Below are positions 34,130-42,343 of a stretch of 64,000 nucleotides of DNA, one piece after another; within the stretch, counting starts at the first letter, position 1; each line of letters starts with the position of its first letter. The DNA comes from Lusitaniella coriacea LEGE 07157 (lineage in GTDB: Bacteria > Cyanobacteriota > Cyanobacteriia > Cyanobacteriales > Spirulinaceae), in the NCBI RefSeq assembly GCF_015207425.1, contig NZ_JADEWZ010000009.1, positions 102,875 to 166,874 of the forward strand. The letters are read 5' to 3'. The position numbers and the translations under genes were made by a program. The notes under the pieces were generated by a model. The model did no database searches. It saw nothing but the letters and a program-made list of their open reading frames with translations, and was not told where the DNA came from.

Positions 34130-35761
34130 ATGCCCAATCTGGTGAAGCACCCCTCCGCTTGGCAACAGCTTAGAAACCGCTTGATAAGCTGCGAACAGGC
34201 GCTACAAATCCTAGTTGATAGAGAAGGGGTAATTGACCCGTCTTTGTTGGATAGAGAGGTGAGCAATCGCTTTTTCCGGGAGTTTCCCGATCGCGCGCTA
34301 CTGCCCCCCGTCGTTCCGTTATTATTGTGGCAAAACTGTTATTACTTGGGCAGTCCCGTTGAAGTCTCTCCAGCAGCAATGCGGATGATGCGCGATCGCA
34401 CCCTCGCAGAAGTCGCCATCATTCCCATCACCGAAAAAAGTTACAACTACTGGTACCACGCCGAACACTATAACCCCGATCGCATCACCTCCGCGCCCCT
34501 GGTCAATCCCCTCACGGGTCAGGTCGAGCAAGAGAATATCAGCGAAACTACTGAGCTGTACCTCGCCAAAGCCGTCGATCAAATCGGACGGATTAAAACC
34601 CTAATCTCCGGTGCCTTGCGCAACCGTGCCAGCGACATTCATCTCGAACCCACAGGAGAAGGATTGCGCGTCCGCTATCGCATTGATGGAGTTCTGCGGG
34701 ATATTACGCTGTTACCCATTGAAATTAGCCGCCGGGTCATCGTCGCGCTCAAAGTCATGTCAGAGATTGACATTGGCGAAAGTCGTCGTCCCCAAGACGG
34801 ACGCATCGGCGAGCAATACGCAACCGGAGAACAGATCGATTTAGGGATGGATATGCGCGTGAGTACGCTTCCTTGTGTTGGGGGAGAAAAGGCGGTCATT
34901 CGCTTGCTTCCCCGGAAAAATCCTTTTAATACCATCGACGATCTGGGATTCTCTCACCGCACCCTTAATTTGTACAAGCACTGGATTCGCCAACCCCAAG
35001 GAATGATCATTTTCACCGGGCCCACAGGGTCGGGAAAAACCAGTACGCTGTACACAAGCTTGCAGGCGATCGCGACAGAACACGTCAACATCGTTACAGT
35101 CGAAGATCCGGTAGAATATATCTTGCCTCGGATCACGCAAACCCAGGTGAACGAAGCGGCGGGAATGACCTTTGCTGCGGGAATGCGAGCAATTTTGCGC
35201 CAAGATCCAGATATTATCATGGTCGGAGAAATCCGCGATCGCGAAACCGCAGAAACAGCCGTCAGAGCTGCTCTGACAGGGCATTTAGTCCTAACCACCC
35301 TCCACACCAACGATGCCCCCGGAGCAATCCCCCGTATTAAAGATATCGGGCCCGATCCCGGATTGATTAGCGATGCGCTTTTGGGAATTGTCGCACAGCG
35401 CCTCGTGCGCCGCGTTTGTCCCCACTGCACCGAACCCTACACCCCAACTCTACAAGACTTTTCCGCATTGCAGCTCGATCCCGATAAAGTTAAAATTAAA
35501 GGGTTTCGCAAAGGTCGCGGTTGCAAGCAGTGCTTTCACTCTGGCTATTTGGGACGGGAAGCCATTGTCGAACTTCTCGATATCGATCGCGCGGTTCGGG
35601 AAATTATTTATGATGGGACAATGACACAACTGCACCGCTATTTGCGAACCATCAACTTTGCCTCTTTTAAAATTGCCGCGATTGAAAAAGTGATTGCTGG
35701 CATAACGACAGTAGAAGAAGTTTTGCGGGTTCTCCCCCATAGCGCCTTATCCACTCAGTAA
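34130..35761 (+). CDS. PilB/GspE-family secretion ATPase
   Basis: 543 residues from the ATG at 34130 (a TTG at 34115 is also open). It has the N-terminal domain of such ATPases (RNRASDIHLEPTGEGLRVRYRIDG), Walker A GPTGSGKTSTLY (about 297), the Asp box, His box and Walker B MVGEIRDRETAETA, and a tetracysteine zinc site CPHC (about 429) and CKQC (about 465). These power pilus assembly or type II secretion at the inner membrane. The usual pilB-pilT-pilC arrangement is missing, and the N-terminus is shorter than in standard PilB, so this is a stand-alone paralogue. Both ATPase and zinc motifs are intact. Confidence 0.93.
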   Translation: MPNLVKHPSAWQQLRNRLISCEQALQILVDREGVIDPSLLDREVSNRFFREFPDRALLPPVVPLLLWQNCYYLGSPVEVSPAAMRMMRDRTLAEVAIIPITEKSYNYWYHAEHYNPDRITSAPLVNPLTGQVEQENISETTELYLAKAVDQIGRIKTLISGALRNRASDIHLEPTGEGLRVRYRIDGVLRDITLLPIEISRRVIVALKVMSEIDIGESRRPQDGRIGEQYATGEQIDLGMDMRVSTLPCVGGEKAVIRLLPRKNPFNTIDDLGFSHRTLNLYKHWIRQPQGMIIFTGPTGSGKTSTLYTSLQAIATEHVNIVTVEDPVEYILPRITQTQVNEAAGMTFAAGMRAILRQDPDIIMVGEIRDRETAETAVRAALTGHLVLTTLHTNDAPGAIPRIKDIGPDPGLISDALLGIVAQRLVRRVCPHCTEPYTPTLQDFSALQLDPDKVKIKGFRKGRGCKQCFHSGYLGREAIVELLDIDRAVREIIYDGTMTQLHRYLRTINFASFKIAAIEKVIAGITTVEEVLRVLPHSALSTQ

Positions 35762-35892
35762 ATTCCCTCCTGTAGAAATTAGAAAAATTTTCGGAAACTT
35801 TATTAAGTATTTTTGGGGATTTTTGGGAATATTAAAAGGCAAGCGCGATCGAGATTCGCGTTCTAGAGATTCCAGCACATAGATTCCCAGCC

Positions 35893-37599
35893 ATGCATCA
35901 ACCCAAACAATCGTCTGCATCTCGCTACCAAACCGTTCGCAAAATCGGACAAAGCACCAATCGCGTCACCTATCTCGCCAAAGATAACGAAACCGGACAA
36001 CCCGTTGCCATCAAACAGTTTTTCTTTGGGAAAGATAACCCAGACTGGGCGGGCGCTAAAGCCTACGGGTCAGACTGTAAAACCTTGCGCTATCTCGGTC
36101 ACCCCCGCCTCCCTAAATATCTGAATTTTTTCCCCACCCCCGATGGATTTTGCGCGGTACGCGAATACAAAACTGCTCGACGACCCCTCTCAACCCTCAA
36201 AAATCTCAATCTCAAACAGTGGCGAAAAGTCGCTCTCTCCTTACTCGACACCCTCATCTACCTTCAAAGTCAAACTCCCCGGATCTTTCACCGCAACATT
36301 AAGCCAGAAAACGTTTTAGTCAACAAGCGATGCAATGCAGACTTAGTGGATTTTGGCTTTCCCTTTATCAACCATCAGGGTAAGGTAAACGAAGCAACCG
36401 CAGGAACGCCGGGATTTATGCCAAGGGAGCAGTTGCGGAACAAAGAACTGACCGATGCAACAGATCTCTACGGGTTGGGTGCAACCTTGGTTTGCCTGCT
36501 GACGCAAACGCCATCTGGGGAAATTTCTCGAATTCTTGGGGCGGATAGCGATTTCGACTTACAAAGCGTCTTGCCGAAAGAGGCGAGTTACGAATTGGTC
36601 GAGTGGTTGGAAACAATGACGCAAATTTCTCCCGTGCGACGGTATAAAAATGCCTCAGAAGCGCTGGAAGTCTTACAAAGCATCGAGATCGTGCGATTGC
36701 CCGACGCGATCGTTCAACCGCAAACCCTCGTTCTCCAAGCCAGCGAATACGGCGAAATTCTGAGGACAACCTTAACCATTCGCAACACCGTTCCCCACAC
36801 CCTACTACAGGGTCATTGGTCGGTGTCTCCATCTTCAAGCAAGCAGAGTAAAAAATTGCCTCAATGGATTTCCTTTGAGCCAGAACAGTTTGAGAGTAAC
36901 GAGATTGAGTGCCAAATCGCGATCGACACGAGTAAATTGTTACCCGACCAAACCTACAATCGCGACATTATTTTACGCGCCAACGATCGCGCCCGGAAAC
37001 ATCCCATCGCGCTGAAAATTCTTACGCCTTCGCTACTTAGCGTAAAATTGCCCCTCATACCGATCTTCGGTACGTTGGGTGTCGCTTTTTTGGGAGGATG
37101 TCTCGGTGGCGCTTTGTTCGCTGGATTTGGTGGCGGACTGACCTCCCTACCTCTAGTATCCGTTATTTTCTGGTTTGGACTTGGCATTGGCGCGATTGGT
37201 AGTTTGGGGGGAATTTTTAATATTTGGTCGGCATTGGGCGGTTCCTTTCCCATTTCCCTCGGCGCAATGCGGTTTTTCCCAGGCAGAAGGGTCATAGGAT
37301 TGGGCTTTTCAGTGGGTTTGATCGTGTTTGGGATTGCGGGGTATGTGGCACGCTATTGTTTTGGGCGAGAACTTCCCTCTGGACTGTCGGGATTGCTTTC
37401 TCTTAACGTGTTGCTCCTCTCCCTCACTGCTATGTTTGGCATCAGTTTAGGGTTGTTGGCGACAGGGGGAATGACAAACCTTATCGTTTTGCTGAGTACG
37501 GGGATTCCCTTGGGAGTGCTACTTACCCTTCAATCAATCAAACAAGGTCAACGCATAGCACGGTACAAAAGTGTGAAACCCCATCTTGTTAAACCTTGA
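35893..37599 (+). CDS. Kinase-fold membrane protein, predicted pseudokinase
   Basis: 568 residues with a cytoplasmic Ser/Thr kinase fold (about 10-270): a degenerate glycine loop (GQSTNRVTYLAK), the ATP lysine in PVAIKQFFFG, and DFGFP as the magnesium-binding loop. The catalytic loop reads FHRNIKPEN, with Asn (codon AAC at 36295-36297) in place of the essential Asp. Residues 270-370 form a beta-rich domain with APIALKIL-like HPIALKIL, and 370-560 contain at least five very hydrophobic helices with glycine motifs. The absence of the catalytic base predicts no phosphotransfer; it may bind ATP and act as a membrane scaffold. A sequencing error at this codon cannot be excluded. Confidence 0.85.
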   Translation: MHQPKQSSASRYQTVRKIGQSTNRVTYLAKDNETGQPVAIKQFFFGKDNPDWAGAKAYGSDCKTLRYLGHPRLPKYLNFFPTPDGFCAVREYKTARRPLSTLKNLNLKQWRKVALSLLDTLIYLQSQTPRIFHRNIKPENVLVNKRCNADLVDFGFPFINHQGKVNEATAGTPGFMPREQLRNKELTDATDLYGLGATLVCLLTQTPSGEISRILGADSDFDLQSVLPKEASYELVEWLETMTQISPVRRYKNASEALEVLQSIEIVRLPDAIVQPQTLVLQASEYGEILRTTLTIRNTVPHTLLQGHWSVSPSSSKQSKKLPQWISFEPEQFESNEIECQIAIDTSKLLPDQTYNRDIILRANDRARKHPIALKILTPSLLSVKLPLIPIFGTLGVAFLGGCLGGALFAGFGGGLTSLPLVSVIFWFGLGIGAIGSLGGIFNIWSALGGSFPISLGAMRFFPGRRVIGLGFSVGLIVFGIAGYVARYCFGRELPSGLSGLLSLNVLLLSLTAMFGISLGLLATGGMTNLIVLLSTGIPLGVLLTLQSIKQGQRIARYKSVKPHLVKP

Positions 37600-37613
37600 T
37601 TTGATATCCATAT

Positions 37614-37637
37614 TCTGAACTTACGCCTAATGTGAAT
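37614..37637 (+). repeat. Dispersed repeat F, short copy
   Basis: TCTGAACTTACGCCTAATGT and four more bases, matching 16061-16084 and part of 58415 onward. It supplies a false ATG for the next gene. Confidence 0.65.
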
Positions 37638-37733
37638 GACACTTGTGTAGGCTGGGTTAAAGGATGCGAACAAAAACACCCTGTTTCAAGTCCTAATGTG
37701 CGTCAAGCATCACTTATCACTCCGAACCCAATA

Positions 37734-39602
37734 ATGCAGTTGTCTAAATTGAAAGACTCTTCTCCCCAACCTCCGCTATCTTCGCAAAAGAAACCCAAGG
37801 CTTTTCCTTGGTTGCTGTTGTGTATGGTGATTGGGGCGTGTTTGCGCTTTACGTTGTTGGGGGCAAAACCGCCGTGGACGGATGAGTTTGCCACGCTGGT
37901 GTTTAGTTTGGGCAATAGCTATCTCCCGGTGCCGTTGAATGAGCCAATTTCCCTTGCAATACTCTTACAACTGCTACAAGTCAATTCTGAGGCGGGTGTG
38001 GGGGATGTGGTTCATCATTTGATCGGCGAGGACAATCACCCTCCGCTTTATTTCATCCTGGCGCACCTGTGGATGAATTTATTCCCGATGGGTCAGTATG
38101 TCTCGGTGTGGGTTGCGCGAGCTTTTCCGGCGTTGTTGGGGGTTCTCTCGATTCCTGCGATTTACGGTTTGGCAAAGCTGGCATTTCGTTCTCGTACTGT
38201 CGCACGCGCTGCCGCAGCGATAATGGCAGTGTCGCCCTACGGGGTTTTTATTGCCCAGGAAGCCCGCCATTACACCCTTTCAATTCTTTTTGGCATTGCA
38301 TCTTTAGCGTGCTTGGTTGCGGCTGCTCGACATCTCTGGCGCGGGACGAAAATTCCTCTTGGGTTGATGGGATTGTGGGTTGTTATTAATGGTTTGGGAT
38401 TTATTACCCACTACTTTTTTGTTCTCACTTTGGGTTCGGAGGCGATCGCGCTCCTTTTGCTACTCTGGGGTGTATGGTGGCGAGGAAGAACGAAAGCAAC
38501 GCCTCAAAGTTCCAAATCTGTTCCGCAAGTCGCAACCCCTCAAAGCTACAAGCGTCAGGTGTATGCGTCCTTTTGGAATAATTTTGCGCGTTTGAGCGTT
38601 GTAGCAGTGGGAACGGCGACAATTGCTGTACTCTGGCTGTGGTTGGTTTTGCCCGATGATTACGGCAGTACGATGACGGAGTGGATTCAAAATGATAATG
38701 GCAGTTTTTTAGCGATAATTAGCCCATTTTTTCAATTAGCGGCAACAATCGTCACGATGCTCTCCCTACTTCCGATAGAGTCATCCCATCTCTCAATCGT
38801 TATTATTTCCGGCGCGCTGATGATTGCCTTTTTCCTTTGGGCGTTGCCTATTCTACGTTGGGGGGTTCGGGTGCAATGGCGCAATCCATCGACTCATTTT
38901 GGCACTCGCCTTGCCTTCACTTTCTTTATCGGCGCGATCGCGCTCTTTTTTGGTATTACTTATTTCAAAGGCATCGATATTACCCGTGGCGCGCGTTACA
39001 GTTTTGTCTATTTTCCCGGAGTTATTCTCTTACTCGGCGCAATTCTTACCGCTTGTTGGCAATCCGACGCGATCGCTTCAACCCTCTCCAAAATTCGCCT
39101 AAAAACGCCTCGTCCCGTCCAAATCAATGGCAAGCGAGTCGCCATTATCCTTTGGTTGATGGCGTTTGTCAGTTCGATTTCCGTCGTCAATAACCTAGGC
39201 TACCGCAAATACTATCGCCCCGATCTTCTCGTTCCCTTAATTGAACAGTCTTCTACAGAGTCGATTTTGATTGCCACTACTCACCGAAGTCTCGTCCAAA
39301 CCGGAGAACTCGCGGGAATTGCTTGGTTATTGAAAGATAAACCCATTGCCGAAAAAACCAAATTTCTCCTGGCGCACCAAACCCATAAAGACTCTACCGT
39401 ACCCACAGGCGTGCTTAGAGAAACCTTACAACAAATGCCGCGCTCTCTCGATTTGTGGGTTGTCAATTTTCACGCACCCATTGAATTAAACGACTGCGTT
39501 CTCGACTCCCAATCGTTTCCTCACATCAACGGTTACGACTACAAGCTTTATCACTGTCCGGAGGTAGAGAATATTCGCGCGATTCGAGAATTCGAGGATT
39601 GA
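37734..39602 (+). CDS. Family 39 glycosyltransferase, integral membrane
   Basis: 622 residues from the ATG at 37734. The first cytoplasmic stretch is Pro/Lys-rich, then a hydrophobic helix and the GT39 hallmark KPPWTDEFATLV with the Asp-Glu pair that contacts the lipid-linked donor, and about ten further membrane helices spread through residues 130-440. The C-terminal 180 residues are mostly soluble. Enzymes of this group add sugars from polyprenyl-phosphate donors to lipids or proteins on the outer face. The start 34 codons upstream (37632) lies in repeat F and is rejected. The acceptor is unknown. Confidence 0.88.
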   Translation: MQLSKLKDSSPQPPLSSQKKPKAFPWLLLCMVIGACLRFTLLGAKPPWTDEFATLVFSLGNSYLPVPLNEPISLAILLQLLQVNSEAGVGDVVHHLIGEDNHPPLYFILAHLWMNLFPMGQYVSVWVARAFPALLGVLSIPAIYGLAKLAFRSRTVARAAAAIMAVSPYGVFIAQEARHYTLSILFGIASLACLVAAARHLWRGTKIPLGLMGLWVVINGLGFITHYFFVLTLGSEAIALLLLLWGVWWRGRTKATPQSSKSVPQVATPQSYKRQVYASFWNNFARLSVVAVGTATIAVLWLWLVLPDDYGSTMTEWIQNDNGSFLAIISPFFQLAATIVTMLSLLPIESSHLSIVIISGALMIAFFLWALPILRWGVRVQWRNPSTHFGTRLAFTFFIGAIALFFGITYFKGIDITRGARYSFVYFPGVILLLGAILTACWQSDAIASTLSKIRLKTPRPVQINGKRVAIILWLMAFVSSISVVNNLGYRKYYRPDLLVPLIEQSSTESILIATTHRSLVQTGELAGIAWLLKDKPIAEKTKFLLAHQTHKDSTVPTGVLRETLQQMPRSLDLWVVNFHAPIELNDCVLDSQSFPHINGYDYKLYHCPEVENIRAIREFED

Positions 39603-39738
39603 AACTCCGAACCTTACGGGGTGAAAATCAATGCCAGTTCAGGGGTGTGGCGAATAAAAAAATTGCACCCTTCCCAATTTGTGAAGAACTTGTGACCACA
39701 ATCACAGGTTTTTATTTGTCAAGTCACATTAACAAAAA

Positions 39739-39766
39739 TTTACATAATGTTATATTTATTTACATA
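39739..39766 (+). promoter_or_regulatory. Likely HLR1 (RpaB) site, three repeats at 10-bp spacing
   Basis: TTTACATA (39739-39746), GTTATATT (39749-39756) and TTTACATA (39759-39766) are spaced exactly one helical turn apart with two-base gaps. This fits the HLR1 consensus, two G/T-TTACA-W-W units with a two-base gap, with one mismatch in the middle unit. HLR1 is bound by the response regulator RpaB, which controls high-light genes. It ends 25 bp before the start of the light-harvesting-like gene. Confidence 0.7.
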
Positions 39767-39791
39767 GAAAGCAACACAGAGGTTACACGAT

Positions 39792-39971
39792 ATGAGAACC
39801 CAACAACTCGACAACGGTTTATTCAATAACTACGCCACCGAACCGAAAATGTACTCGGCTGAGTATCCTTCCCCCGAACAACAAGAACGTTACAAAATTC
39901 AGGGCGCGATCGCGTTTCTCTTCATCAGCACCTTGATCTTCACCTCTATCGCGATTACTGGCATTAGTTAA
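39792..39971 (+). CDS. Single-helix light-harvesting-like protein, ssl1498 family
   Basis: 59 residues: a polar start (MRTQQLDNGLFNNYATEPKM), a YPSPEQQERY segment and one C-terminal membrane helix (QGAIAFLFISTLIFTSIAIT). This corresponds to the small cyanobacterial proteins called ssl1498 family light-harvesting-like proteins, related in architecture to high-light-inducible proteins but lacking the ExxNGRxAMxG chlorophyll motif. Presumably in the thylakoid membrane. The GAGG at 39778-39781 precedes the ATG, and the HLR1-like repeats upstream support light regulation. It has its own terminator. Confidence 0.8.
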   Translation: MRTQQLDNGLFNNYATEPKMYSAEYPSPEQQERYKIQGAIAFLFISTLIFTSIAITGIS

Positions 39972-39998
39972 GCAATTTTCTCACAACAAAAAGGTTTC

Positions 39999-40035
39999 TC
40001 CCCCTCAACTCCCTGGCAATTGCTGGGGGGTTTTT
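39999..40035 (+). terminator. Intrinsic terminator of the light-harvesting-like gene
   Basis: CCC-TGGCAATTGCT-GGGG forms a hairpin with the internal palindrome GCAATTGC (40011-40030), followed by TTTTT. It lies about 40 nt after the stop. Confidence 0.8.
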
Positions 40036-40110
40036 GTCGCTGTTGCCAATATCCTCACGCTAGTCCAATCGCTTTTATAATCTCATATAGCAAACTTAAA
40101 ACCATTTCCT

Positions 40111-40235
40111 AAGCTAAACACATTCAAATTGGGTATTGGACGGCTCTGTAGCAAAGTCGTCAATCTCTCACCGTGTCACCCCGTCTCCCCGTCCCCGTGT
40201 CAGCCTCAGTCACAATTAAAATGCACAGCAGCTTA
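40111..40235 (+). repeat. Dispersed repeat E, copy 1
   Basis: Begins AAGCTAAACACATTCAAATT and ends AAATGCACAGCAGCTTA; the copy at 44190-44305 has the same order of blocks, including ATCTCTCACCGTGTCAC. Its last part contains an ATG that falls in frame with the phosphodiesterase gene and creates a false start. Confidence 0.75.
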
Positions 40236-40241
40236 TTAAGA

Positions 40242-40589
40242 ATGCCAGCACCCCTTATTGTTGCTCAAATCACCGATACGCATCTCTTTGCTGACCCGAC
40301 TCAGGAACTTTATGGCATTCAAACCGCACAATCGCTACAAGCGGTTTTAGTTTATGTGCAACAACTCAATCCCCAACCGGATTTGCTCTTGCTCACTGGG
40401 GATTTATCCCAGGATATGTCCCCAAAATCCTACCAGCAATTATCAAATTATCTCGCTCCATTCTCGTTCCCTATTTACTGGTTACCGGGAAACCACGACA
40501 ATCCCAACATCATGCAACAGATTTTTAACCAAGGCGAGATCGCGTCCAGTCAATCATTTTCTCGGGAAAACTGGCACTTTTTGTTATTA
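40242..40589 (+). pseudogene. Metallophosphoesterase (CpdA-like), cut by an IS element
   Basis: The first 116 codons of a class III cyclic-nucleotide phosphodiesterase: QITDTHLF (D-x-H), LLLTGDLSQD, and WLPGNHDN with the GNHD motif. The frame reaches HFLLLD at 40589 and then enters the IS element. The second half of the domain, with the remaining metal-binding histidines, is not found after the IS either: the next in-frame codons give LSIDGSGPMR and a stop. The gene is therefore broken and the 3' part lost. An earlier ATG (40221) lies in repeat E. Confidence 0.85.
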
Positions 40590-41531
40590 GACCTCCTGCA
40601 TGAATCAAGAAGAGTGTGCCAGTTCAAAATTGAGAATCCCAGCAATCAGATTCAGGCGCAAACCAAAACGTTTTCTGCGGTTACGGTAGCGCCCTGAGAA
40701 AATTCGAAAAATCTTCACTCGTCGAATTGAATGTTCAACCCGCACCCGTAATGGGGCTAAGGCTCGATTATGTTGCTTTTCTGACAGGGCTAGAGGCTTG
40801 TTTCGAGGTTTTTTGGTGGGGAGGCACCCTCCCCGATGAATTCGGGCAAATCCTTGATAACCTCGGTCTGCTCAACACAACTGGGAAGCGAGGAAGTGTA
40901 ACTGACTCCCTTTGAGGATTTTGAAGTCATGGACTCGACCTTTGTCCACTTGGGTACAAAGAATTTGACCTGTTTCAAAGTCTATCAAGACTTGAGCTTT
41001 GAGCGTATGGCACTTTTGCTTCCCACTGTAATAGCGTTTCTGTTTTTTTTAGGACGCTCAATTTCGACTTCTCCTACATCGACTACCATCACTTTTCCCT
41101 CCCAATCAGGTTGATAGAGTTGGCGATGACTCGGTAAGCTGAACTTTCCACAGCCGATTAGGATATCCTCTACCTTGCGAATAATTCGTCCCACTGTTGT
41201 CTCATGAATCCCTAAACTCACGCCGATATGGAATTGAGTTCGATTATTCTCTCGAGTAATCTAAAGCCACTAGCAATTGGTCTTCCACCCTCAATTTGGC
41301 TTGTCCTCCCCGTTTCTCTCTACGGTCGAGATGGGGACGTAATTCCTCAACCATCTCACTGAATGTGTTTCGATGCACTCCGCAGCATCGCTTAAATTCT
41401 TCCTCTGATAGATGCTCTAACTCCCTATATCTCATTATCTACCGCTCAACTTGACGACTCGTCTCAATTTAGAGGACTTTGGTGATTTTGAACTCTACTG
41501 TCACACTAATTTTCTATTCATGCAGGAGGTC
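40590..41531 (-). mobile_element. IS5-family insertion element with damaged transposase
   Basis: 942 bp bounded by perfect 16-bp inverted repeats GACCTCCTGCATGAAT and its reverse complement, with TA on each side outside, consistent with a two-base TA target duplication as in some IS5-family groups. It carries one transposase region on the minus strand. Inserted in the phosphodiesterase gene. Confidence 0.9.
40605..41435 (-). pseudogene. IS5-family transposase, frameshifted
   Basis: 276 codons in the original frame, starting MRYRELEHLSEEEFKR. Three lesions: an extra base near 41243-41247 (GAATAATCGA where GAATATCGA is expected), an eight-A run at 41043-41050 that shifts the frame back by one, and TGA at 40872-40874 before ADRGYQGF. 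The pieces together give the DDE transposase with VVDVGEVEIERPKK, the GRVHDFK region and the VEHSIRRVKIFRI end. The A-run could be a programmed slippery site, but the other two lesions make this copy inactive. Confidence 0.85.
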
Positions 41532-41646
41532 TATTGTCTATCGATGGTTCAGGTCCCATGAGATAACAAAGACACATTTTTATCTCATACTTAATATGAC
41601 TACACCAGTGTAACCGTACTGGATATCTAGCTAACAGAGGAATCTA

Positions 41647-42318
41647 ATGCTGACTGTCCACCACCTCAATAACTCCCGTTCCCAGCGAGTGCTTTGGCTG
41701 CTAGAAGAACTGGAATTGCAATACGAAATCAAGCACTACGAACGCGACCCAGAGACAATGTTGGCTCCAGTATCGTTACGCGAGGTTCATCCACTCGGTA
41801 AGTCGCCCGTCATTACAGACGGTGCGTTAACCGTTACAGAATCCGGTGCCATCGTTGAGTATTTGGTCGAATGCTATGGCAACGGACGGCTGATCCCTGC
41901 GCCAGACACACTGGAGCGGCTGCGCTATACTTATTGGCTCCATTATGCAGAAGGATCGGCAATGCCACCACTACTGCTGAAGCTTGTTTTCGATGAAATT
42001 GAGAAGAAGGCAATGCCCTTTTTTGTGCGCCCGATCGCGCAAATCATTACGGGTCATACTAAAAGTGAATTTATTGAACCTCAGATTGCACTGCACCTGG
42101 ATTATCTAGAAGCAGAACTCGGAAAAACTCAGTGGTTTGCTGGTGACGAATTTACTGCTGCCGACATCCAGATGAGTTTTCCCCTAGAGATTGCAACTGT
42201 AAGGGGAGAACTGAACACAAGTCGCCCAAAGCTTATGGACTTTTTAGATCGCATTCATACTCGTCCAGCCTACCAACGTTCTCTGGAGCGTGGCGGTGCG
42301 TATGACTTTATGAGTTAA
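41647..42318 (+). CDS. Glutathione S-transferase family protein
   Basis: 223 residues: an N-terminal thioredoxin fold (LTVHHLNNSRSQRVLWLLEE, with SR in the catalytic position, the cis-Pro segment GKSPVITDG and TESGAIVEYLVE) and a C-terminal helical domain with FTAADIQMSFPLE. It is a soluble conjugating or reductive enzyme of the kind found as bacterial GSTs with Ser-type or Cys-type chemistry. It begins 115 bp after the IS element and was probably not affected by it. Substrate unknown. Confidence 0.92.
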   Translation: MLTVHHLNNSRSQRVLWLLEELELQYEIKHYERDPETMLAPVSLREVHPLGKSPVITDGALTVTESGAIVEYLVECYGNGRLIPAPDTLERLRYTYWLHYAEGSAMPPLLLKLVFDEIEKKAMPFFVRPIAQIITGHTKSEFIEPQIALHLDYLEAELGKTQWFAGDEFTAADIQMSFPLEIATVRGELNTSRPKLMDFLDRIHTRPAYQRSLERGGAYDFMS

Positions 42319-42343
42319 CGGTTATAAAATAACCCCAGAAATT

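Noticed and set aside
37632..37733. Longer start for the family 39 glycosyltransferase
   Set aside because: The first ATG lies in repeat F and the extra residues have no membrane or family features.
40790..41221. Two separate minus-strand frames taken as genes
   Set aside because: They are pieces of one frameshifted IS5-type transposase.
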